Shown here: positions 1-10,100 of the stretch, in pieces | Position numbering within the stretch: position 1 is the first letter of the stretch | How the letters are laid out: each line of letters starts with the position of its first letter | Source: Plumapathes pennacea | Lineage: Eukaryota > Cnidaria > Anthozoa > Antipatharia > Myriopathidae | NCBI GenBank assembly: GCA_964036295.1 | Contig: OZ038463.1 | Location: 10,407,274-10,471,273, forward strand | Direction: 5' to 3' | DNA: 64,000 nt | The notes under the pieces: model-generated | What the model was told of the DNA's origin: nothing | The model's database searches: none | Seen by the model: the letters and a program-made list of their open reading frames with translations, nothing else | Program-made: the position numbers and the translations under genes

Positions 1-440
1 TGGGATAGTAACAACCCGAGCGGAAAGGTGGGTAGTTTCTGACCACATGAACTACGTTCACACGGGGTCCGATCATCTGAGAATTGACCTGAGAACCAGC
101 CCGCAATTCTGGTCTATAAACAAGTCCAGGAACTGATCGAATAATTAGGCAATTAGCCCGAGAACTACTAGAATCGGATAATTGGAGGCCGATAACTAGT
201 TCAAGTGCTATCCCGAGGACTAGTGAGAGAACTGCAGCCTAAAACCTTGTCGAAAAACTAGCCCGAGAAATATTCGGAGAACTGCAAACCGAGAACTAGT
301 CCAAGAACAACGCCGAGGATTAATCGGTTATTTATTCCGATAACTGCAGCTTGAGAACTACTTTAGCCCGAGCACCGCAGCTCGGAACTAGCCCGAGGAC
401 TAATCAGAGAACCGATTAGTAGCCCGAGACCTAGTCCAGG
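1..440. repeat. Degenerate short-unit repeat field
   Basis: Words such as GAGAACTAG, CCCGAG and AACTGCAG recur many times in a loose head-to-tail order, with variants at most positions. The spacing between recurrences varies from about 13 to 35 bases, so this is a decayed minisatellite or a compound repeat rather than a clean tandem array. It starts at or before the window edge. No coding frame is convincing here. Confidence 0.6.
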
Positions 441-780
441 AAGTATGTCCGGATAAGCGTTCAGTACATGACATCAAGAAAGGGAACTGCTCGGTGTAAA
501 GAGAAGAATCATTCTCCAGTGAGATCGTTTTCCCCTTGCTCAGTGCGAACGTCATTTCTCTGGCGCTTCTCTCTTCAGGCTCTGCAGAGTGGCTGTTGGC
601 GACGTTCGGACGAGGCACTGAACAGCCGTACAGTGGAGGGAGGAAGGAACAATGCCTTTTCACTTGGCCTTGGTATCACTGGACCTGAACTGTTTGCTGC
701 AGCGAGAGGGACAAGGTTTGTCACATTTTAGATCTTTTCAGGGACTTAAGGCGATTGAAGTGAGACTATTGATAGAGCCT

Positions 781-1104
781 TTTTCGCATGACTGTCGAAA
801 GTAATCGTGTGATTGCTTTGGTCTTGCGTTTGCTACGCTTTCCGATTGGTCCACACAAGTTTAGCAACATTCTTGTCAATCCAAGTGCAAGAGCAAAACA
901 TGATTGCGATATTCTCACGCAAGAAAGCAAGTGGCGATGGCGTGTTCTCGCATTGGTGATTTGTTAGTAAAACCAATTCAGTTACACTTTGGTTTTGGTT
1001 TTGGTTTTGCTCGTTATACTTCTACTGGTCTTACGTGTTTTTGCTCACCTCATTGATTGTCTCTGTGATTGCTTTGGTTTTGATTTTCGCCAGTCATCCG
1101 AAAA
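781..1104. repeat. MITE-like element, family A copy 1
   Basis: The ends form an imperfect terminal inverted repeat: the left end (781-801) reads TTTTCGCATGACTGTCGAAA and the right end (1084-1104) is nearly its reverse complement. The interior shares a distinctive stretch around 903-933 with the element at 3798-4085. A lone TIR-like end with the same core is visible near 2088-2106. It is noncoding. The transposase family cannot be assigned from the ends alone. Confidence 0.6.
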
Positions 1105-1464
1105 GCGCTAATTGCCTGACTGAACTGTTAAAGGCCCTCTCAGCCTTTTCAATGTTTTTGTTTACATCTGGAAAACCCAAGGATGAATTTGATTCCCAAC
1201 ACGAAAGAACGTAATTAATAAAAAGAAAAACAGGTTAGTAGCACTTTTAGATCGAAAGAAACTAATCTTCTCCTCAAACGAGTCGGATGGAAGTGGATTG
1301 CTATTCATTTTTCGACTTTCGGGGGCCCCAAAAATGGAGGAACCAGGGATTTCGGCACGCAAAGGACTGTGGTTGAGAGGGCTCCTTTAACTTGATACTC
1401 ATGTCTTGTTTTGAAATAGTTTTCAAAATCTGTATTGTGGACTGAATGTCGTTTCTTATTTCAG

Positions 1465-2667
1465 CCTTGATGCCATACCAGTTGAGAGTGTGTCGCAGAT
1501 ACCGATGCACAAGCCTTGGAGCACAGAAGATCTGTTCCAGAAGGTACGCGGTGTAACATTGAGTTCTATTTTTATTTGTGTAACTGCATGTTGTGTTCAG
1601 ACTATCCATTGGCTGTTCAGCCTGATTGCTCCTGAAACAGTAGTCAGGTCACCCACCCATTCTTGTTTTATTCGAACCAAGATTGTTAGGAAAACTAGTC
1701 GGTATAACGATATCAATTTTTTTAAAAAGACCCTCTCACCGTAGATACTTTTGCGCGCCCAGTGACTGACGGCGTCCATTTTCGTATCATACGTTTTATC
1801 GCGAACTATATCAACACAAACTCAGAAAATGTACTGAGTACGGCAAGCAGCGACAGTCAGATCGATCAGTCAAAACGTGGGCGCCTCAGGAAAGTCGAGC
1901 TCCGGATGTAAGAATAGACATGGGCGCGCAAAGCATCTACGGTCAGAGGGTCTCTTTAATGTTGTTTATTCAGCAGTGGATCGATAGTAATGAAGCGGAT
2001 GGTAATAGGGGTTATTGGCGATGTTAAATTGTAATGTTTCTCACTTGGAATGTCGGATAAGGGAACATCGGCACGCATTGGAGCAATTTTCGGATAACTG
2101 TCGAAACTAATGGTGTGATTGTTGCGTCTATCGAGTTTGAAATCACCTGATAAGCCCTCGTTCTCAGCGTGTCTCCAACAAACATCTGAGAAAAGCCAGT
2201 AATACCGTGTGCTAACTCGGAACTAACTCCCTCAGCAGGACCCGTGGTCAAGCAGAGAAATGTCTCCTCCCCTGTTGTGGAGCAAAGCCCATTCGCTCTC
2301 ACAAGACGCCCACAGACCCGGCCAGGCGCGGGCTGCGTTCTTACCGCAGCATCACAGCGAGCCCTACCTCCCCAACGAACGATGGTGGTCTCCGGGCGGG
2401 GCACCCCCTCCCCCGGCAGGACACGTCCATCCTGTTTACCAACGGTACCACTCACACCTACAGCGCCAGTACGCTATGGACGGCATGTACCAGGGGGCGC
2501 CCGCAGGCGCGCACAGGGTCCACGGTGGGGTTTTCGTCCAATCAGCGTTCCAGCCGGTGCATCAGATGTATACTAAGCCCCCCAGTCAGGGGAGCCGGCA
2601 GCTGCAGGTACCTCCTCAGTATGGACTGGGACACGGAAACCACCACAGCTCCAACCCCAGGTTTTGA
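1465..2667 (+). CDS. 3' part of an unidentified spliced gene (two exons)
   Basis: Two exons can be read. The first (1465-1543) has an acceptor TTTCTTATTTCAG and a donor AAG|GTACGC; it encodes a peptide containing PMHKPWSTEDLFQK and ends on a codon boundary. The second (2236 or 2239 to 2667) opens after a tandem CAGCAG acceptor in the matching phase and ends at TGA 2665-2667. Its ~143 residues are rich in Pro, His, Gln and Tyr (for example around GGAPPPPAGHVHPVYQRYHS), with no recognisable domain, as in the disordered tail of a regulatory or scaffold protein. The phase agreement and the splice sites are what support it; no family was recognised. Upstream exons may lie before 1465 or outside the window. 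The exons on either side of the 692-base intron could belong to an alternative transcript. Confidence 0.5.
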
Positions 2668-3498
2668 GTGCATGTAAAATACGGTGCGCGGAATTGAGCA
2701 GAAAACCGGGCAAATTTTAGCACGATTACCATTTGTGGAGTGCAGTTTCAATGTTTGGTCCAATGGTCGCCTTCAGCCGCCAAAACTTGTAGCAATAGAC
2801 TTCTAACAGTAATATTTGGTTGCCAGCTTTTTTGAAAACCTTTGGTCACCGTGAATTGTGCATAAGTGCCCGGGTATATTGTTTTGTTTGTTTACTGTTT
2901 AGAGTTGTTTGTTTGTTTGTTTTCTTTTTTATGGTTAGAAGTTAGATGGTTTAATAATAATAATATTGCAACGCTTAAAAAAATTCAGCCGCTAGCTGCT
3001 ATGAGTTTTCTACTTGGGTGAACAAGACACTGGCGAACCAGTGATGCTGTTTTAAACTGTGGCTTTTTTATATTATTTTTTTTATTTGTAATGTTTATTG
3101 TAGTCTTATCTGACCCAGAGAAAGTAAGTGAAATGAAAACTCAATGGATTTATTGGACAGTATTCTTTTATGGTAGTATTTAGTTGGTGTGGTTGTAGAC
3201 TCGTGGGCTGCCCAGTCATTGCACAGGGAACTCGAGGCTATTTTAGGATCTTGAAGTTTCAGCACCTTTGTGTTGAAACTGTGGTATAGACATGTAGCGC
3301 ATGTATATGAATAGTGTCGTTACTTGGTTACTTAGTAAGACTTGCTAAGAGCTGGGTATGGCGGTATTAGTACTCAACAGCCGAATATCCCCTTTAAAAC
3401 TACAGGTATTGTCCGGTCAATAGAGTATTAAAATTTAACGTACTACTGACATTGCAATCACGGACAGAGTATTCCCATGCATATTATCTCAGTGTTTT

Positions 3499-3710
3499 TA
3501 ACTCCCTCACACCCAAGAGTGATCAACTTCAATTTTCTCCTTTGGTCTTTCACCAGAGATATATATCAAACAGTATGGAGAATTTGCAACCTGATAGTTT
3601 TGCTCAGGTGAAAGTTGATTAATCTGTTAATTCTCTCTACACCGCTAATATGTTTTCTTCTTAAAAGGTTGGGGGAATCTGTACTTTGAGCTTGGGAGTG
3701 AAAGGGTTAA
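3499..3710. repeat. MITE-like element, TTAACC/TTTCACTCCCAAG family copy 1
   Basis: The left end carries TTAACTCCCTCACACCCAAG followed by GAGTGATCAACTTC; the right end reads CTTGGGAGTGAAAGGGTTAA, so the ends form a terminal inverted repeat. TTAA lies at each edge and may be part of the TIR or of the target site. Related copies occur near 37075-37268, 38602-38814, 39851-40036 and 60580-60775. Confidence 0.65.
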
Positions 3711-3797
3711 CTCTTTCACTGTCACGCCTTTTACGTCCGAATTAGACTTAAAATGAAAAGAAAAAAGAACAGCAACAAAGACTGGTGTGAGAGTCGC

Positions 3798-4085
3798 TTT
3801 TGGATGACTGTGATGTTTGCGTTTTTACGGTTTTCGATTGGTCCAAACAACTTTAGTTTTGTAGCATTCTTGGCCAATCAACAGCGGAGAGTAAACGGAA
3901 ACCCGGATGATTGCGATATTCTCACGCAAGAAAGCAAGTGGCCGATGGTACTGATGATTGGTTTTTTCTTCAAAGTAAAATCAAACGCGGATTACTGTGG
4001 CTTCCGATTGGTTGAAAGTGTTTCTGTACAGCATGTGTGATTGGCGGTGTACTTTAGTGTTGGTTTTTCGACAGTCATCCGAAAA
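3798..4085. repeat. MITE-like element, family A copy 2
   Basis: This is a second copy of the element at 781-1104. The right end (4065-4085) gives TTTTCGGATGACTGTCGAAA on the reverse strand, and the left end (3798-3810) keeps TTTTGGATGACTG. The internal block near 3907-3940 matches the first copy almost base for base. It is noncoding. Confidence 0.6.
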
Positions 4086-4349
4086 CGTCTCTATGGAATG
4101 TCCTCACTGAGGCCTGTTTCAAACGTCGAACTTCGCATGAGCCGAATACGATGCAAATGAGCAAAAGCCATTGTTTCAGCGAATTTACATTGTATTTGAC
4201 TCGTGTGAAGTTTGACACGCTCATTTGAGTGGTCGCACCTGTAGTCTGAAGTTTGTGTTTCAGCTTTGAGTTTAATTCGGCTTTGGCAGTAACAGGGTTA
4301 AATCTGTCAACGTTTTAGTGCACACGTGTAAAGTGATTGACTTTCTTAG

Positions 4350-4462
4350 GCCCGTTTTAGATGCCGCTCCTCACATGCTCCAACTTTATGAAAATGAGCA
4401 AAAACTATTGTTTGAGTTAATTTGCGTTCGGCGCATGTGAGGAGCGGCGTCTGAAACGGAGT
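4350..4462. repeat. Short foldback element
   Basis: The arms GATGCCGCTCCTCACATG and CATGTGAGGAGCGGCGTC are near-perfect reverse complements separated by about 60 bases, with flanking homology that continues outward (CCCGTTT... and ...GAAACGG). It is a small MITE or solo foldback element with no coding content. Confidence 0.6.
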
Positions 4463-5016
4463 TTAGTTTCGTGCTGTAATTCTGCTGCTGGACGCTGGCG
4501 CACGCGCAGTGAATTAATCACATGATATCAGCTGAGAAGTGTCTTAACTAAGCTATCTAAGCAGAGCTTAGGTATAAATATATCTATAAATCACTAAAGT
4601 ATAGAAATTCACAGAAAGTATGGAGACGGGACCTTATATATGTTTAGTTAGGAGTTAGGGTAAAATCTGTATTTTATTGCATTGGTTGTTAAGGCATCGG
4701 ATAAATTTTGTATTTTTATTGCATGTTAAGCCCTATGCTACAAGTAGGCGCGATTTTACGAGCTTGCCTTTTTCTTGTATGGTTTTCATTTTTATGGGAG
4801 GGTAAACTATTTTTAAAAGTTATGCTGTGTAACTATGCTGTTGAAGCTACACTTAAAAAAGAGCTCACGCCGTAAAATAAATGAACATGTAAAAACCAAT
4901 ACGTCTCATTGTCGTTTTGCACATTTCACGTTTCCATATTGGCTGGCAATCTCGTGCAAAGAAAGTTCGAGAAACTGCAAAAAATGTTGAATTACTTTTT
5001 GGCAGAGGGCGATTGT

Positions 5017-5231
5017 GGCCCCGTCCACACTAATCCGGATAAATTTGAAAGCGGAGGTTTTGTATGAAAACGCATCGAAAGTTTTCCGTTTTTCGTTTTG
5101 CTGTCGGCTAAAACGCGTTTTGGAAAATACCGTTTTCGGCCACCGAAAACGCGTCTTGGTGTGGACGGGAGGCCAAAGCGGATAAATAAATATCCGTTTT
5201 CAAATTTATCCGGATTAGTGTGGACGGGGCC
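5017..5231. repeat. 215-bp MITE with perfect 34-bp terminal inverted repeats
   Basis: The left end (5017-5050) begins GGCCCCGTCCACACTAATCC and is exactly the reverse complement of 5198-5231. A shorter inner copy of the GTGTGGACGGG motif lies near 5158-5169. The immediate flanks share TGT, a possible 3-bp target-site duplication as in PIF/Harbinger elements, but this is weak. The element lies about 750 bases upstream of the C18orf63-like start. Confidence 0.8.
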
Positions 5232-5983
5232 TGTGACGGAGTAAGGAAGCTGGTTCAACTGAAGTGACGGCGTCAGTCGGGCCCGCCGCACGAGTCTCTT
5301 GCGCTACAAGAGCTGCTTTTTACGTGTCGGCTCAAATTCAAATGCAGCTCGTGTGCAATAGTTTATTTTGCAGATCCCGGAATTGTTATCACTTCCAGTT
5401 GTCTTTTATTTTCTGTTCAGTATAACCTGCAAAACGTGTCTGAAGCTGCGAGTTTACACGGATATAAAGTTTTTATCTTTTGCCCGAACAATGCACCGGC
5501 CCGTACCTCAGGTGCATTTTCACTGACATTTCCACGGAAACTGAAACCAGGCCGTTTTCTAAAGCGATCCAATTTTGGTAGTGTGTTCGAATCGATGCGT
5601 CAGTCTAATCACCTAAATCGTTTCTTTTCGTGTTCGCATCGAGAATCGAACTGAAAGAGCGCATGCTTTGGCCTGCGTTAGTTGGCGGCGGGTGAGACAC
5701 ACGTGCCAGTGGGAGAATTTCAGTTAATGATTAAAAGCCGCCTCAGTTAATAGTTGTTGACCATTGCTTGCTCCTATTAATATAATGGCGGGCAAAAATG
5801 ATCAACTACAAGTATCACTTCTCGCCTGTGACTTTGCAGACGAAATCTTGGGCATTCGGCAAAAGCAGAAAAGACTGGAAACCAGTGTTCTTTGGCGCCT
5901 TTTTTCCCGCTCAGTTGTGGTGGAGTGCGCGGTGTCACCCAGGATGTGTTCTTCCTTGACAAGTCTGCACAGCAGTTCCGACG

Positions 5984-7078
5984 ATGAGGAGTCAAGAGAC
6001 TTTTGTCGGATTGTTCTTCGGCCCTTCACCAGAAATTGAAGACCTCGAAGCCGTTTCAGCGAAGGTCCACCCTGAAGATGGCAGAGAGATCAGCACAATA
6101 CAACCTCTGTGTTGTAGGTGAGTATTATGAAATAAACTCGGAGGTCATTTCATCGTTCGCACGACTCAGAAAGAGGTTCGCCAACATTCACATCTTGTTT
6201 GGCGGTTTGAAAAGTAAGCCAAAATCCAAACCAAATAGGACAGGTAAAAGAAGCTAAAAGAAAAAAGAATGAACAATTAGGCAAGACCTTCTGAGTGAGT
6301 GTCAAAATGGCACAGCCAGGAGATCTAAAAAGAAAACGAAAACCTCCGAAACTTTAAGGGGAAGGGGATACCATCACTTCAGGGTAACTGAGGATAGTTT
6401 TTATAATTGGATAAAATTCAAAATTTATAGTGTTGTTAGCCAAATGTTGGTCTCCCCAACACTGGGTTACCTGTGGGCTCAGCAAAGGAGCTGCTAGAAA
6501 TTCTGATACTAAGTTTGTTGTGTACTTTCGGCTCCAAAGGGAGTTACTCTTTACAGAAACCAAAATTCTGTGCTCATCAAGTCTTGATGATAAAACAAAG
6601 CTTGTTATCATTGGTCAGGTAGGTCAAAACTAGGATAACTTCAAACCTCTAAGCATATTGGATTACTCTTGAATGAATCCTAATTCTCCAATCTTGTCCT
6701 GAACAAATTAAATGTGTGAATAGTGTTGGGATAATATATTAATAGTCTGGTCAGCTGAACAAGAGGTCACTTGGCCATTTATATATCCAATCATGCTGAA
6801 CTATACGGTAACATTGTTTGCAGAAATCTATCTTGCACTCTGAGCAGTTTCAACGACTACTGAACAAGCTTGGCATAAAGGTAACAAGCTCCTCCAAGAA
6901 AACAAAATATTATATCATGCACAAGTTGGAACTGTAGATTGTGGCATATTTTTAATAGTCAAACACTCCAGATGCAAGTTACAATATAATTATTTATTAT
7001 TTCCTGTTATAAACCCAAAAGTATCATTTAATTACTTCCAAATTCCAGTTTTCCCCTTGACTACTACTGAAATTATTA

Positions 7079-7140
<62 letters not shown>

Positions 7141-10100
7141 CTTTTTTACCTTTACCAGAGTCAAGCCGCTTTGGACCAAATGTGCTTTAGCTGCCAGTTG
7201 GCCAACCATAGTGCACACATACATAGTGACATATAAACATACATTTGTGAATATCTACAAATAAGCATGTGTCAGATGGTTTTTGGTTGACTATTGGCTG
7301 ACTGTTGGCCAAAAGTCATGTCCTCCAACAGAGCAGTCAGCATCGGCTGACTATTGATCAATGGTTGGCTGACTGGCAGCTAAAGTACACTTGGTCTACC
7401 ACTTCTAAAAGGTTTGGCCTTGCCTTGGTTGATTAGATGAGTAAAAATGGTTAAATACTCTTATAACCCCCTTTTTTTTAGTTTTTTGACTACAGTGTCT
7501 CATTCTTACAGATAACACAGAGTGTAGATCTGAGCAGAGACCTCTTTCAATATTGCCTGTACTTCACCATAAACCAAAGACTTGCACCACTTTGGAACAA
7601 AGCTGGCGAGTATTTTGTGAAAGGTAAGAGTGAAGAGGAGTTTCAAGAAGGAACCATGAATGAGGGCAAATACAACTTTCATTGCACAATTCCATTAGGT
7701 TGTTTAATTTACAAATTCATTTACAAACTAATATTGAACTTCATATCTCATATACTAAACACACTCTTCTAAAGAGTTTCAGTACAAAAAAGAACACATG
7801 CCAATAGAAACTATGTAAATAATAAATAATTATTATAAAATTATTGCTACTTGAATACAACAAATCAAACAGTGCAAACATGTACAACAGTTTTACATTT
7901 TACTAGTTCTTGAAAATTATGCCTTCGAGTGAAATTGGATTAAATGAGTACAAGTAAATTTCAAAGACCACAAAAATGGCATGAGTGCCGTGGTAATTAA
8001 TAACATGCATACAATCTGTCAGCCACTTTGTTTCATTTGGTTCAGCTGTCAGTCATTTTCAATTTCAAAATTCTGCACTGTTAATTTCACATTTTGCACT
8101 GTTTAGGATAAATTGACATGCTCTCAGCCAATCAGAATTAGAAATTATTGTATGCGCATTATCAGCATGAAAACAGAAACTGTAGCATTAAGAGAATGAT
8201 CGACTTTTGGCTGCATTTTTTATTATTGCAGTGTTTATATCCAAGAATTTTATACTTTTTGTGCAGACAGGAGATGAAAACAAAATCTGATTGAAAATGC
8301 ATTAATGTAAATGCAACCTCAGTTTCCCACAAATTTATATCTCAGTGAATAGTGTTTGAGATACAATCAGACACCCATAAATGCAACAACTGTCAAAAAG
8401 CCATTCCCAGAGATTTTTAAATCTAATTATTAAAATACACTGTTGGACCATCATTCTTGTTTTTGAAAAACAAGCCAGGGGGCATGACTATCCAGACACA
8501 ATAGCTTATTTACATGACAAGAAAATTTCTTATATATTGTACTAGTGCACAAGGTCACAGTGTTTTCTTTCTGTCTATTGCTGAGATCATCTGCAAGCTA
8601 GAACAACATAAGTTTATCACTCATAATAATATTTTTCATATGCTACTTCAATGCCAGCTTGACTCAAAAGATTATAAGCAGTCGATATTAACAATATTGC
8701 CAGCAGAACATTTTATCGAGGTACAAAAGAACAATCATCTATTTTAGTCTGGTAACGGTGCACAACAAATTCCCAGAAAGACAAGTTTATGCTTACTAAT
8801 GACAACTACCAGATTTGCTGCCTTATAGTTCACTTATTTCCTAGCCCGCAATGCAAGTGTTCTGAGTTTCGTCCGAATCTTGACACTTTATCTGAATTTT
8901 GTCAGAACACCTGCATTGCAGGCTACTAACTTTGAGTCCTGCTCTACTCTTACAGACATTTTATTTTGACTGGGGTGTGTAAGCCTTATCATATACCATA
9001 TCTCTCTTATGAATTTTCCAGTGAATTGATACACTAGGGAGAAAATATGAGCTCCATAAACTGACCCATATTTACATTTGTACTATCGTTATAGTTTGCA
9101 CCACCAACATTTGAAAATGTAAACCTTATTGAGCCACCACACATACTGACTTGACTTTTACCCTCCATTCCATAAAACGATGGGGGACCGACTATCTGAG
9201 CACACAATGCATATGTTTTACTATTTTCTACCATGTGAGGGTGATCAAGGAAAACATCAAATCCAAAGTAGCCATCCCGTTTTACTGACTCTGTATTAAA
9301 GTTACCTTCTCTGCAAGCTACAATCTGCTGCACAACGTTTCCACTTGTCTCGTGCAAAACCAGTTTGACATGATAATGAGACCCCTTTTTGCCAAACAGA
9401 CGCACCCCGTGAAGGGTGACTCCACCACTGACTGACTCTACTGAGAAACACAGGTCATCACTATTGCCACCATATGCCCATCCACTAATTGCATGCCTCG
9501 GAGAAATGATATGCTCAAACCGCTTGCAGCGCAATGGCACTTTTCTCACTGCTGGCAAACCTCTGGGAATAGAGGAATATTTGATAGGTAATTCTGAAAC
9601 GGAGTTGAAGTAAAGGAACATTGTGCATACATCATTGTTTGAGAGTAGTTGTGTTCTGGGCACTTGCTCAGCAAACTCCCTTTCAGACATGAGGGGGAAG
9701 CGGATGAGGTTCAGAGTGCTCTCCCCCAGTACCATTCTCCTTTCTTGAGCACTGTCATCACGTCCTTGCCTTATGCATTCTTTGCCCGCCCATGAATCTA
9801 CTGCCTTAAAAAGCTCTACTTCACGAACGAGCAAGGAATTTCTCTCGAGAATCGATATCACAACTTCCTTGCTCACATCCAAGAAGTCTTCCGATTGAAT
9901 TGCTTCTTGTGTGTGACAGTCGATTACTTCCCAGCACTTATTGAATAAGTCGTTCTCCTCGAATTTCTGGGCTCCAGGAAGAATCGAGAAGACATTTTTG
10001 GCGTCGACATGTTCATTCAGAAATTCATAACATTTCGTGGATAGCGATGGAATAATATACTTCTTGGCGAGGTACAAAATCTGCAGAACTCCATTCCCGG

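Larger units (their letters stand above)
2668..4900 (+). other. Probable 3' UTR and intergenic DNA
   Basis: There is no coding signal. The stretch is T-rich, with two inserted MITE-like elements (3499-3710 and 3798-4085) and a hairpin element at 4350-4462. An AATAAA hexamer lies near 4876, but whether it ends the transcript of the upstream gene is not known. The next gene starts beyond 5231. Confidence 0.35.

Noticed and set aside
2024-2455. 143-codon minus-strand frame
   Set aside because: Antisense to the GC-rich terminal exon of the first gene, and it crosses that exon's acceptor; no domain.
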